Shown here: positions 27,030-36,609 of the stretch, piece after piece
How positions within the stretch are numbered: position 1 is the first letter of the stretch
Layout of the letters: the number at the start of each line of letters is the position of its first letter
DNA from: Armatimonadota bacterium
GTDB lineage: Bacteria; Armatimonadota; Chthonomonadetes; Chthonomonadales; Chthonomonadaceae
Assembly: GCA_028871815.1 (NCBI GenBank)
Contig: JAGWMJ010000005.1
Location: 62,001-126,000 of the forward strand
Length of the DNA: 64,000 nt
Direction of reading: 5' to 3'
Notes under the pieces: model-generated
Seen by the model: the letters and a program-made list of their open reading frames with translations, nothing else
Told to the model about the DNA's origin: nothing
The model's database searches: none
Made by a program: the position numbers and the translations under genes

Positions 27030-27899
27030 CTACCTATGCCAGATCAAAGGGTTCTGACGATCGTTGTTCAGCACGTCGCCAGGCTTGAGGGCAGCAAAAT
27101 AGTCTGGCGGCAGTACGTTCTGTGTACCGTTGAACGTACTACCGTCGGGCATGTAGGCGCAAGTCATAGCGCGCCGCGGTCGTGGAGTCATATTGGCGCC
27201 GGCTCCGTGTGCCGTGCGGCCATTGTGAAACACGGCGCTGCCGGCGGCGCAGTCGGCCGGGACGGCATCCAGCTTTTCCCACTCCGGGTAGCTGTCGAAC
27301 AGGCTGCGCTGATTCGTGCTGATACCGGCGTTTTTGCCGGTGAACTGCTTATGGGTTCCGGGCAGGTACCAGAGGCATCCGTTCGCGAGCGTCGCGTCGT
27401 CTAGAGCGACCCAGATTGAGAGTGAATCCGGCGATGTGAATGACCAGTACGGGTTATCCAGATGCCATCCCGTTGGATTGCCCCATGGCTGCTTGTAGAG
27501 CGCCTGGTCGTGCCAGATCCGTATTCCGTCGACGCCGGCGAGCGAACCGGCCATTCGTCCAAGTCGCGGGTCGAGCATCAGGTCCGCCATGCCGGCGTGC
27601 GTATCGGCGAGGCGCACGCACTGTACAAAAACCTGCGCGTAGAAGTTGTTGGGATCTGCCTGGTTGGTCCAGGCCGTTCGGTCGAGACCGTCGGATTTGG
27701 CGGCAGCCTCCAGGCGCTGTTCCACGGCCTCATCCGTTACGCTGCGCCACGTGTTCAACTCGCCGTCGGTCAGAAAATTCGGTATGATGAGGAAGCCATC
27801 ACGCTGGTAACGCTCAATCTGCTCCTGCGACACATCCGTAAGCATGGCAGTCTGCTGCTCCTGGCCCGCTGAATCGGGGGAATGGACGTTTACATCCAT
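27030..27899 (-). CDS. Phytanoyl-CoA dioxygenase (PhyH) family Fe(II)/2-oxoglutarate oxygenase
   Basis: Non-heme iron oxygenase of 289 residues. The facial triad is complete: His146-x-Asp148 in GWHLDNPYW and His231 in TAHGAGAN, with Arg241 or Arg243 as the 2-oxoglutarate anchor. The conserved WYLPGTHK segment is at about 177-184. Substrate unknown; such proteins are numerous in soil and plant-associated bacteria. The ATG at 27899 is used, but Met19 has an AGGAG upstream at 12 bases and is possible. The gene is divergent from fdhD with only 48 bp between starts, so promoters must overlap. Confidence 0.9.
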   Translation of the reverse strand: MDVNVHSPDSAGQEQQTAMLTDVSQEQIERYQRDGFLIIPNFLTDGELNTWRSVTDEAVEQRLEAAAKSDGLDRTAWTNQADPNNFYAQVFVQCVRLADTHAGMADLMLDPRLGRMAGSLAGVDGIRIWHDQALYKQPWGNPTGWHLDNPYWSFTSPDSLSIWVALDDATLANGCLWYLPGTHKQFTGKNAGISTNQRSLFDSYPEWEKLDAVPADCAAGSAVFHNGRTAHGAGANMTPRPRRAMTCAYMPDGSTFNGTQNVLPPDYFAALKPGDVLNNDRQNPLIWHR

Positions 27900-27947
27900 G
27901 GCAGGTTACCCCGAAAAGTCAACCAATCGCCTCTATAGCCGGTCCGG

Positions 27948-28814
27948 ATGCTGCCTGTGAAAACCGTGGACGGCTCAACTCCCGTCCACCGGTACTGCGG
28001 TTCCGCATCCGCCCGGTGCGAATTCGACACGGTACCGGTTGAAGCGCCGATCGAGATTTGCGCCGGCATTGTTTCCGCGGGCCGACGTACGCACCTCCCA
28101 CTGGGAATAACCTTGCGCACACCCGGCGCCGATGTGGACCTGGTTACCGGCTGGCTCTTCGCCGAAGGTGTGGTTGACCGTATGGCCGATATCATGTCGC
28201 TGGAGTGTGGTGGCGATGACCATGGTGACCGAGTGGTAGCCGAGTTGTCGCCCGGCGCATCGGCACGGGCAGCGGGACGAAGCCGCTCCTCCACATCCAC
28301 GGCCGCTTGTGGCGCCTGCAGCCATGGGTCGCTCGTCACGCTCGCGGAGACGCCGGCGCCACCGGTGCCCAATTCGGTAACGTTTGGGCCTGCCGAGTTG
28401 TGCGCCGTGCCGCATCAAGTGCGCAGCCGCCAGCCTCACTTCGCACGGACAGGCGGAGTGCACGCGGCCGCGCTCTTTCAGCCCGACGGAACTGTGCTGG
28501 CGGTGGGCGAGGACATCGGCCGTCATAACGCGCTGGACAAAGTCATCGGGTCGCATCTGCGCGCCGGCAAAGCGTTTGACGGTCTCGGCGTGTTCCTGAG
28601 TGGCAGGTCGGGATACGAGCTGATACAAAAGGCGGCACGCGCCCAACTCGAACTGGTCGCCTCGGTAGGCGCTCCAAGCAGTCTGGCAATTCAGTTAGCG
28701 AACCGGTGTGGCGTAACGTTGGTCGGTTTCCTGCGAGGAGACGAGTTTAACGTATACACCCACGCCGACCGCATACAGGCGAATTCGCCTGCGGAGGTAC
28801 GTGATGAAGCTTAG
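27948..28814 (+). CDS. fdhD: FdhD sulfurtransferase for molybdenum enzyme maturation
   Basis: Transfers sulfur from a cysteine desulfurase to the Mo-bis-MGD cofactor, a step required by formate dehydrogenases. It has 288 residues. The catalytic cysteines are Cys121 and Cys124 in AACGACSHG, and the cofactor-binding signature GEDIGRHNALDKVIG is at about 187-201. A formate dehydrogenase or other molybdenum oxidoreductase gene is not in the window. The gene overlaps the next small gene by 11 bases, so the two are translationally coupled. The Shine-Dalgarno site is weak (ccggtccgg). Confidence 0.94.
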   Translation: MLPVKTVDGSTPVHRYCGSASARCEFDTVPVEAPIEICAGIVSAGRRTHLPLGITLRTPGADVDLVTGWLFAEGVVDRMADIMSLECGGDDHGDRVVAELSPGASARAAGRSRSSTSTAACGACSHGSLVTLAETPAPPVPNSVTFGPAELCAVPHQVRSRQPHFARTGGVHAAALFQPDGTVLAVGEDIGRHNALDKVIGSHLRAGKAFDGLGVFLSGRSGYELIQKAARAQLELVASVGAPSSLAIQLANRCGVTLVGFLRGDEFNVYTHADRIQANSPAEVRDEA

Positions 28815-29172
28815 GGTCCGCGGCGATTCGATCCGCATGCGGCTGACCCGCACGGAGGTGGAGCGATTGACAACGGCCGGCGAGGTGCATGATGCCGTGC
28901 ACTTCGACAGCGGCAGCGCCGTAATGGCATACGCCATTCAGACCTGTGCGAACGTAGCCGTGGCATGGGCCGAGTTCACCGACGGCACGCTGCGAGTTAT
29001 TGCCGACCGCGAGACCATAAGGCTGTGGGCAAGCTCGGATGAGGTAGCGCTGCAGTGGAACGGCACGCTGCCGGCAATTCTTATCGAGAAAGACTTCGCC
29101 TGCCTGCAGCCACGAGTCGATGAGGACCGTGCCGACCTGTTTCCGAATCCACACGCGGACCGCTGCAGTTGA
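28804..29172 (+). CDS. Small conserved protein coupled to fdhD (DUF7009-like)
   Basis: A 122-residue soluble protein starting MKLRVRGDSIRMRLT and containing IEKDFACLQPR near its C-terminus. This pattern matches a small conserved family I associate with DUF7009; the name is from memory and should be checked. It has no signal peptide, membrane segment or known catalytic motif. The ATG at 28804 has GGAGG six bases upstream and overlaps the end of fdhD. The family cannot be given a function. Tight coupling suggests a role linked to molybdenum-enzyme maturation, which is an inference from context only. Confidence 0.78.
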   Translation: MKLRVRGDSIRMRLTRTEVERLTTAGEVHDAVHFDSGSAVMAYAIQTCANVAVAWAEFTDGTLRVIADRETIRLWASSDEVALQWNGTLPAILIEKDFACLQPRVDEDRADLFPNPHADRCS

Positions 29173-29177
29173 CCGGA

Positions 29178-30002
29178 ATGCGGACCGTTTTGCTGATGGG
29201 GGCGAGCCAGGGGATCGGTCGGGCAGTGGCGCTTCGGTTCGCCGCTCACGACTGCTGCATTCTGGTCGGCGATCGAAATGCCGAACTGGCAGAGCGGTTG
29301 TCCGATGAGGTTGCGAGCGTGTTTGGCGCCGGTCGGGCCGCCTGGCGGCTTGCGGACTGCACCAACAGCCTATCCGCGGCGAATTTCGCACGAGCCGCCA
29401 TTGAGGAGTTCGGGCAGGCCGACGTGCTGGCGCACGTGGCCGGCATTTTCATCCCGCCCCGCCCGGAGTCCGCGCGCAGCAATTCCGCCGATACCCTGCG
29501 CACCCTCGAGGTGAACGTGGCGGGCGCCTTGACGATGGCGGAAGCGGCTCGCGATGTGATAGTCTCCACCTCCGGTAAAGGGTGCATGGTGCTGATATCC
29601 AGTGCCAACGCGGTGGTGGCGAAGTCTGGCAGTATCGCCTACGACACCAGCAAGGCCGCCGTCAGTCACCTGGTGCGGGAGCTTGCCGTTAGTTGCGCGC
29701 CGCACATCCGGGTCAATGGAGTAGCGCCGGCCGGAGTCGTGGAGGGCTCCGGCCAGTTTCCACGTGAGCGGCTGCTATCGTCGCTCGCCAAATACGCGAT
29801 ACCGCATCATGACTCGGAAAGCACGGATAAGCTCGCCACAAAGCTCGGGGATTTCTACGCGGAGCGGACCCTCCTCAAGCGATCCGTGCCGCCGGATGCG
29901 GTCGCAGAGGCGGTGGTGGCCCTTTGCAGTGACGGTTTCGGTTGGACAACCGGTCATGTGGTACCGGTAGATGCCGGCCTGCCGGACGCATTTCTACGAT
30001 AG
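29178..30002 (+). CDS. Short-chain dehydrogenase resembling the C-terminal half of RhaD-type fusions
   Basis: NAD(P)-dependent SDR of 274 residues. The cofactor motif GASQGIG is at residues 8-14, and the catalytic residues are Ser142, Tyr155 and Lys159 (YDTSK) with Asn113. The C-terminal third (LGDFYAERTLLKRSV, then DAVAEAVVALCSD and TTGHVVPVDAG) closely follows the dehydrogenase half of bifunctional rhamnulose-1-phosphate aldolase/alcohol dehydrogenase proteins, where it acts on lactaldehyde. Here it stands alone. A TTG at 29169 that overlaps the previous stop codon is an alternative start. Either way it lies directly behind the fdhD pair. Confidence 0.87.
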   Translation: MRTVLLMGASQGIGRAVALRFAAHDCCILVGDRNAELAERLSDEVASVFGAGRAAWRLADCTNSLSAANFARAAIEEFGQADVLAHVAGIFIPPRPESARSNSADTLRTLEVNVAGALTMAEAARDVIVSTSGKGCMVLISSANAVVAKSGSIAYDTSKAAVSHLVRELAVSCAPHIRVNGVAPAGVVEGSGQFPRERLLSSLAKYAIPHHDSESTDKLATKLGDFYAERTLLKRSVPPDAVAEAVVALCSDGFGWTTGHVVPVDAGLPDAFLR

Positions 30003-30074
30003 GCCATCTGCAACGCTTCCGCTAGCGGTTGCCTACGGTTAGTAACTCAACAGGGATCGATCCCAACTCGCAAC

Positions 30075-32876
30075 ATGCCGATCGAACTTGAGTTTACGGG
30101 CTGGGAAGGCCTCTTTCTACCGCTCCTCGTAGCATCGCTTCATCGCCGGTTCGTGGCGCAAGACGATTGGGACATGGGCGCGGTTGTGGTGGTACTCCGC
30201 AGCGCACGCGGTAGAGCAAGGCTGCTGCAGCTCCTCGCCGAGCGTGCCGCGGCTGACCACCTGCTGCTGACTCCGCCGGATATCGTAACGCCGGGCCGAC
30301 TGCCGGAAGCTTTGATGGCGCACGGCACGGCTGAGCCACCGGACATCGTGGATGCACTGGCATGGCTTACTGCAGTGCATACCCACGGTGGGGACGTACT
30401 CGCTGACCTTTTGGGTCCCGCCGCTGAAGCCGGTAGCGGCGGACGCATGATGCGCAGTCTCAGCGACGACATTCGGGCACTCTATCTCGAGCTCTCTGCG
30501 GCCGGCCTGTCCATGCTGGAGGCATCGCGACGGCTCATGGCTGCCGGATTTGCCGATGCCGGCACTCGGATTGCGGGCCTCGAAGCGATTGTGTCGGAAC
30601 ATAACCGGCTGGTCGAAGCGGCTGGCTTCGTGGATCGCGAGGCCCAGCGGGCAACGACGGCTCTGCACGGTGATCTGCGATGCGACCGGACGATCGTTCT
30701 GGCCGGCGTGGTGGAGCTACCCGTGCCGGCTCGCGATATGCTGCTGAAGAGCGGCGCACAGGCAATCGCTCTCGTTCATGCACCGGAATCTGCGGCCGAG
30801 GGCTTCGATGCGTTGGGATGTCTCGATCCGGAGTACTGGCTCAACCGTGAGAACGCCGCGGGTGATCTACGGATCCTCACGGTCAAGCGGCCGGCGGAGC
30901 AGGCGCCGGCGATCGCCCTCCTGTTGAACGAAATCGGCGGTGACCTCGAGGCCGACGCAGTTACCGTTGGCTTGTGCGACGAGCGGCTGGCCGCACAAAT
31001 GCAGCGTGAACTTACCGGCGCCGGAGTACCGTGCCGAATTGCGGCAGGAACGGAGCTTTCGAAAAGCACCGTATTCAAGCTTCTACGCAGCATAGCCGCG
31101 TACGTTGAGCGTCCAACGCCGAGCAACCTGGCCATTCTGGCGCGAGAGCCGGATCTGGCTGCCTGGATGGTCAACACCGGCGTGGTTGCCAACGAAAACA
31201 TCCTTATACGGGAACTAGACCGATGGATTACCGAACTGACGCCCTGCACGATCACTCCGCCCGTAACATACGGCGCTATCCAACGCCTGCTTGCCGCGCT
31301 CGACGGTGTGCTTCATCCCCTCCTCCAGCTGCAGCCCGCATCCGAAACGGCCGCGCAACTTATGCTCGCGCTGGGGGCCATATACCAGTCGGTTGAACTG
31401 GCGCCCCACAGAGAGCGATCCCGATCGGCCAGCCTCACCGCGGCGGCGGAGATACTACGCACATGCGCCGGCCTGCGCGCGGATTGCGATCTGAACGCAG
31501 CTGTATCCGCGTCGGAACTACTGCGCCTGTTGACGGACTGCCTTGCCGAAACGACCACACCCGATGAGCTTTCGGGCGATGTGGTGGAACTGGCAGGCTG
31601 GCTGGAACTTCACCTCGACGACGCGCAAGTACTCTTGCTCGCCAGCGCCAACGATGAGTTCCTGCCGGCGCGTACTCCCGCGAATGCACTCATCACGGCC
31701 GACGAGACGGCGTCGCTAGCGACTGTGTCGGCCGGGGAGCGTCTTGCCCGTGACAGCTACCTTTTCGCCGCGATGCGAGTCGGCCGTCGAGCGTTTGCCG
31801 TGGTATGCAGCCAGTCAGGCACCGATGAAGAGCCGCTGATGCCGTCCCGGCTGCTGGCGCAGTGCGAGCCGGCTGTTCTGGTCGACCGGATCAAGGCGTT
31901 TACCGAATTGCGGCAGCGTTACCACTTCGCGACGCCTGACGTGCCGTCGCCTGCTACCGGCGCGTTTCTCATTCCGCCGCCGGATGGCGCATCGCCCGCA
32001 CTGGCTGCGATGCCGGTCACGGGTTTCCGTGCCTACTTGCGATGTCCATATCGGTTCTATCTCAAATACGTCCGCCGGGTGCGCGAGCAGCGTGATGACG
32101 CCGTGGAGCTGGACCCTGCTGCGTTCGGAAACCTGCTTCATGCCACACTTGCGGCATTCGGGCGCAACGATGCCGTTCGGGACGAGCAGAACCCCGAAAC
32201 AATTGCCCGCTTCCTCCGAAGCGAGTTAGAGGAACAACTGCGCAAAACGGTTGGGAGTGAGCGCAGCGCCTTTGTAGAGGCGCAGCACATCGCGTTAGAG
32301 AGCCGCCTTGAGGTGTTTGCACGGCTTCAAGCGCAGCATGCTGCCGCCGGCTGGCGGATCGTGGCAGCCGAAACAGAATTGGCAGGCGTGCTGCCGGGAA
32401 CCGCAACCCCGATTACGGGCCGAATCGACCGGATCGATCGGCGTGACGGCCACCTGCTCATTTTGGACTACAAGTCGGGCCGCGTACGAATACCGGAAAA
32501 GTCCCATCGCGGCCGTGAAGGTGACCCGACTGCCTGGATCGATCTCCAGCTTCCCGCCTACCTGCTATTGACGGACGCGGCCAAATACGACGCTGAAAGT
32601 GCCCGGGCAGGCATCATCTGCCTGCCGGCAGCCCGCAAAGACGCGGCCGTGCACGAGGCAGGCTGGACGGCCGAGGATCTGGCAGCCGCACAGAAGACGG
32701 CCGTCGACGTGATCCACAAAGTGGAGGCCGGCATCTTCTGGCCGCCGTCGAGTGAGCCGGACGACGATGACGAACTGAGTCCTATACTGCTGGACAGGAC
32801 ACGAGACTGGGCGTCTGTTCGTCAAGAGTCGGTTGTTTCGGCAGCTTCAGCCGCACGGCGGCCTCCTGCACCCTGA
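30075..32876 (+). CDS. AddB/RexB-like PD-(D/E)XK nuclease subunit
   Basis: A 933-residue protein forming a pair with the helicase-nuclease behind it (stop and start overlap, TGATG). The C-terminal nuclease domain starts near CPYRFYLKYVRR (about 658-669) with Asp785 in GRIDRID, and Asp798 and Lys800 in ILDYKSG as the D-(D/E)-x-K core, then a QLPAYLLL motif. The N-terminal ~600 residues resemble the inactive helicase fold of AddB; no Walker A is present. Cys661 is the only cysteine at the expected first iron-sulfur position, and the C-terminal Cys cluster of Bacillus AddB is absent, so an Fe-S cluster is unlikely. Expected role: DNA double-strand break end resection. Confidence 0.88.
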   Translation: MPIELEFTGWEGLFLPLLVASLHRRFVAQDDWDMGAVVVVLRSARGRARLLQLLAERAAADHLLLTPPDIVTPGRLPEALMAHGTAEPPDIVDALAWLTAVHTHGGDVLADLLGPAAEAGSGGRMMRSLSDDIRALYLELSAAGLSMLEASRRLMAAGFADAGTRIAGLEAIVSEHNRLVEAAGFVDREAQRATTALHGDLRCDRTIVLAGVVELPVPARDMLLKSGAQAIALVHAPESAAEGFDALGCLDPEYWLNRENAAGDLRILTVKRPAEQAPAIALLLNEIGGDLEADAVTVGLCDERLAAQMQRELTGAGVPCRIAAGTELSKSTVFKLLRSIAAYVERPTPSNLAILAREPDLAAWMVNTGVVANENILIRELDRWITELTPCTITPPVTYGAIQRLLAALDGVLHPLLQLQPASETAAQLMLALGAIYQSVELAPHRERSRSASLTAAAEILRTCAGLRADCDLNAAVSASELLRLLTDCLAETTTPDELSGDVVELAGWLELHLDDAQVLLLASANDEFLPARTPANALITADETASLATVSAGERLARDSYLFAAMRVGRRAFAVVCSQSGTDEEPLMPSRLLAQCEPAVLVDRIKAFTELRQRYHFATPDVPSPATGAFLIPPPDGASPALAAMPVTGFRAYLRCPYRFYLKYVRRVREQRDDAVELDPAAFGNLLHATLAAFGRNDAVRDEQNPETIARFLRSELEEQLRKTVGSERSAFVEAQHIALESRLEVFARLQAQHAAAGWRIVAAETELAGVLPGTATPITGRIDRIDRRDGHLLILDYKSGRVRIPEKSHRGREGDPTAWIDLQLPAYLLLTDAAKYDAESARAGIICLPAARKDAAVHEAGWTAEDLAAAQKTAVDVIHKVEAGIFWPPSSEPDDDDELSPILLDRTRDWASVRQESVVSAASAARRPPAP

Positions 32877-35800
32877 TGTCCAGCTCTGAACCAACATCTG
32901 AACCGGCGTACACTGCAACTGCAGAGGTCGTCTACGCGTCTGCGGGCACTGGAAAAACCTGGAGTCTGACGCAGCGATACCGCGACGCGCTTGAACGCGG
33001 CGCCGAACCCGGCGCGATTCTCGCCACGACATTCACCAGGCTGGCGTCAGCCGAGATTCTGAATCGCGTACTCACTGAACTGGCGACGCACAGCGCCACG
33101 GGCGCCGAGGTGCTGACCCGCTTCTGCCGAGGCGCCGACGCACTGCACGTCTCCACCATCGACAGCTTTCTGTCGGCGATAACCTCAGCCTACCGGTACC
33201 GGACCGGAATACCGTACGGCGTTCGGTTAACCGACAGCGGCTCACCGGAGGTACAGCGGCTGCTTTCCACATCACTCACGCAGGCGCTTGCGAGCGTGGA
33301 TCGGCCTGCTCTCGCCGACCTGCTCGCACAGCTTGAGCCCGGCCGCGATATAAGCGCGCCGGCCGCTAAGTTGGTAAGCTCGGTGATGCAGATGCAGGCG
33401 CTTTACGTCGAGAGCGGCGATGAAGCCTGGCGGCAATTCGATGCACCACCGGTCGAACTGTGGCGCTACGCCACGGTCGCCGACCGACTCGACGTTGCCT
33501 CCGAGGCAGCCGGCGGCAATCCGAGCCTGCAAAAACTGCTTGACAAATGCGCCGCAGCATGCCGCTCGCAGCATCCTCCCGAGCCGGGCACCGAGACCGC
33601 ATTCAATATCGCCGCTGCGGGTACCTACTCCAGGAAAGAGGTTCCGGATGAAGTGCGCGCGGCTTGCAGTGACTACCGCGACATCAGTATCGCCGCGCTA
33701 CGGTTTGATACGGCGGCAAAAACGCACGGCCTGGCAAACCTGCTCAGCCGGTTGACGCCCGTATTTACCGAGGAGCGCTTGAGCGCCGGACTCGCGCTGT
33801 TCGAGGATGTTACACGTGCGGCTGCGGCGATCGTTGAGGCGGAGGGCGCCGCTTCGGTTTGGCAAAGGATGCGCTGGTCGGTGACCCACCTGATGCTTGA
33901 TGAGTTTCAGGATACGAGTCGCCTTCAGTGGCGCGTGCTCCTCCCACTCGCCCGCCACTGCATGGCGAGCGGCGCGGCAGGGGGACTCTTCGTAGTCGGC
34001 GACACCAAGCAGGCAATTTACGGCTGGCGTGGCGGCTGCGCAGCAATCATGAGCACGCTGCCGGAACAGCTGCTGGGCATTCAACAGAGTCACCTCAAAA
34101 AGAACTACCGATCGTCGCAGGTCGTCCTCGACTTCGTCAACCACATTTTTGAGAACCTGGACAGCAACACCGAATTCCGGACACTTGATGCGGAGACCGC
34201 CGCAGCATGGAGTTCGGCGTTCCGACGGCATGTAGCCAACGACGCCTCGCGTCCGGGCTGCGTTGTGATATTTGAGTCGCCGGCAGACGGTGAACCGGAG
34301 GCCGACGACGGCGATGATGAGACCCCTGCGCGATGTACACCACACGTGGCGTGCGTGGCAGACCGCGTTGCGGAGCTACGGCGCTCGCATCCCGGCGCCA
34401 CCATAGGCGTACTGGCTCAGCGTGTCAAGTGGGTGCGTTCGGTGGTCGCGGAACTGCATGCGCGCAATATCCCCACGACCGGGGAGGGGGGCGAGCAGCC
34501 AGACGAAGATCCGGCGATTACACGCGTCCTGGCCATGCTCACGCTGATCGATCATCCAGGCGACAGCGTATGTGAGCTAGCTGTGAGAAACTCACCGATC
34601 GCAGACGCGTTTGGCCTTCAGGCCGACGAGCCGCTTGATAGCTGGCTCCGGGGCATGCGACGGCAGCTTGTAGAGCAAGGTTATGCCGCGACGATCGCGA
34701 TGGCGCTACAGCGCCTCACCGCCAACGGACAGCTCTCCAGCGCGCAGGTGGAGCGACTTACGCTGCTGGCACGCGCCGCAGATGCCTTCGATGCTCGGGG
34801 CGGTGGGAGGCCGATCGAGTTTGTGCGCGAGGTGCGCCATACCAGTTTCCCGGTCCAGGCCGGGTCCGCTGTCCGAGTCATGACCGTGCATGCAGCGAAA
34901 GGCCTGCAATTTGACGCCGTGGTGGTGGCCGATATCGATCGGCAAATGCCGGGGACGCTGCCGGAGGCGATTCCAATCCGGAAAGACCCTACTGGGCCCA
35001 TCATCGGTGTGACCTGCTGGCCAAACAAGCAGCTGCAGGCAGACGACGACACCTTCAAAAAGGCCGCGGACGACTGGCGCGCCGAACAGGTACAGGAGGG
35101 GCTGAACAACCTCTATGTAGCCCTGACGCGGGCGCGTCAATGCCTGGTACTGGTGCTGCCGGCTGCAGGCAGGCATCGGCTTTCGGGCGCAACGGTCGTG
35201 CGAACCGGAGCGAACCTGCCGTCCTCCGCAGAGGGTATGCCGGGCGACCGCACCATCTATACATCGGGTGACCTGAACTGGACGCTCACGCGCGCGCCTG
35301 AGCCGGAAGTCGAACGGATCGCCGTGCCTCAGCCGTCGTTTACAGCCGGCGGCAGTCATACGAGGCGTTATCTGCCGGTTCGCTCGCCATCCATGTCGGA
35401 GTCCGCCACGATACGCGGCGCCGACCTGTTCCAGGCGACCGGTTTCGAAGGCAGGAGCCACGGAACGGCGGTGCATGCGATGTTCAGTACAGTCAAGTGG
35501 TTGGACGAACACAGTCCGCTTGACGCCGAACTCGTGGACGCGCTGGCAGCTGCAGGAGCAATCTCCGGAGCGACGGACGACCGACTGCCACCCCTGCTCG
35601 CTACTTTTCGGGCAATGCTTTCGCGGCCGGTCCTTGCGGCGCTGTTGAGTAGGAGCTCATGGCCGCCTGGAGATGACGCCGAAGTCTGGCGTGAGCGCCG
35701 GTTTACCGTGGCGGGAGCCAACGCACTTACGACCGGTGTGTTCGACCGCGTCGTGGTTACGCGGCGCGGTGGGCGCCCGGTCAAGGCTGAGATACTCGAC

Positions 35801-35998
35801 TTCAAGACCGACTTGCCGGGTGCGGACGGTGCCGCCAGGCTGATCGCGCTCTATGCGGGTCAGATGGCCGCGTACCAGACGGCGGCTGCTTCGATGTTGA
35901 ATCTGGCCGAGAATCAGGTGAGCGCGCGGCTCGTGCTGGTTGGTACCGGCGAGGTCGTCTTGATGCCTGGAGGCGATTCAGGCGGCACGACGTCGTGA
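32876..35998 (+). CDS. AddA-like UvrD-family helicase/nuclease
   Basis: SF1 DNA helicase with a C-terminal nuclease, 1040 residues. Walker A is ASAGTGKT at 21-28, Walker B LDEFQD with Asp342-Glu343, motif III GDTKQAIYGWRGG follows at about 377-389, motif V MTVHAAKGLQFD at about 669-680 and motif VI YVALTRAR at 747-754. The RecB-type nuclease has Asp975 and Lys977 (ILDFKTD) followed by the QMAAYQ motif. Together with the partner upstream it forms an AddAB-type end-resection complex. The two genes overlap by one base. No recombinase gene is adjacent. Confidence 0.93.
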   Translation: MSSSEPTSEPAYTATAEVVYASAGTGKTWSLTQRYRDALERGAEPGAILATTFTRLASAEILNRVLTELATHSATGAEVLTRFCRGADALHVSTIDSFLSAITSAYRYRTGIPYGVRLTDSGSPEVQRLLSTSLTQALASVDRPALADLLAQLEPGRDISAPAAKLVSSVMQMQALYVESGDEAWRQFDAPPVELWRYATVADRLDVASEAAGGNPSLQKLLDKCAAACRSQHPPEPGTETAFNIAAAGTYSRKEVPDEVRAACSDYRDISIAALRFDTAAKTHGLANLLSRLTPVFTEERLSAGLALFEDVTRAAAAIVEAEGAASVWQRMRWSVTHLMLDEFQDTSRLQWRVLLPLARHCMASGAAGGLFVVGDTKQAIYGWRGGCAAIMSTLPEQLLGIQQSHLKKNYRSSQVVLDFVNHIFENLDSNTEFRTLDAETAAAWSSAFRRHVANDASRPGCVVIFESPADGEPEADDGDDETPARCTPHVACVADRVAELRRSHPGATIGVLAQRVKWVRSVVAELHARNIPTTGEGGEQPDEDPAITRVLAMLTLIDHPGDSVCELAVRNSPIADAFGLQADEPLDSWLRGMRRQLVEQGYAATIAMALQRLTANGQLSSAQVERLTLLARAADAFDARGGGRPIEFVREVRHTSFPVQAGSAVRVMTVHAAKGLQFDAVVVADIDRQMPGTLPEAIPIRKDPTGPIIGVTCWPNKQLQADDDTFKKAADDWRAEQVQEGLNNLYVALTRARQCLVLVLPAAGRHRLSGATVVRTGANLPSSAEGMPGDRTIYTSGDLNWTLTRAPEPEVERIAVPQPSFTAGGSHTRRYLPVRSPSMSESATIRGADLFQATGFEGRSHGTAVHAMFSTVKWLDEHSPLDAELVDALAAAGAISGATDDRLPPLLATFRAMLSRPVLAALLSRSSWPPGDDAEVWRERRFTVAGANALTTGVFDRVVVTRRGGRPVKAEILDFKTDLPGADGAARLIALYAGQMAAYQTAAASMLNLAENQVSARLVLVGTGEVVLMPGGDSGGTTS

Positions 35999-36609
35999 CT
36001 ATTGGGAAGCATTCGTTCGATTATTATCCAGCATTGACCGGACGACGAACGATGTGCAAAGCGGCCGGCTAACCAATCCGAGCCGCGTTACTGCGCGAGA
36101 CGAACTTGAGTTCTCGCTGGCTAGCGGGCCACAGGCCGGCTTTTGAAGGCAAGGCTATCCGTTAACCTGGTCGTGCAATGCAGCATGCCGGACCGGCGAC
36201 AAGCGGCAGTCCCCGACCGCACCTGCATTAGTCACGTAGGCACGCGCCGACGGTGCCCGACCTGAGTTGCCGATTGGTCCGTATAGGATTCAGGTTGAGC
36301 AGTGCATCGATCGCAAACCCCGCACTTCAGTGATTTTTCGAACGGACAATCTTTTGCGGCATCCTCGAGCCCGTGGTTCTATAACCAGAGAGGCGACGGC
36401 CCCAACGATAGTCAAGAGGTTGCATGGGCCTGATTGGTCGGATCGCGGTTGGCGGCCGTGCGCATACAATCTACGACTACCCGGAGTGGCACCAATGAGA
36501 TGGGTACGCCGGACGCCCGAGGCCCTTCGGCCTCCGCTCGCTTTCAGCCGGCGCTTCGTCGCTGTGGTACCATCGACGAAGCCCGAACCGGTGTCGTGAG
36601 AACAACGCG
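35999..36609. other. Gene-free stretch after the helicase/nuclease pair
   Basis: About 610 bases with no supported gene. The 110-codon plus-strand frame at 36267-36599 has no domain and no Shine-Dalgarno site. No RNA gene or terminator with a T tract was seen. Confidence 0.5.
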
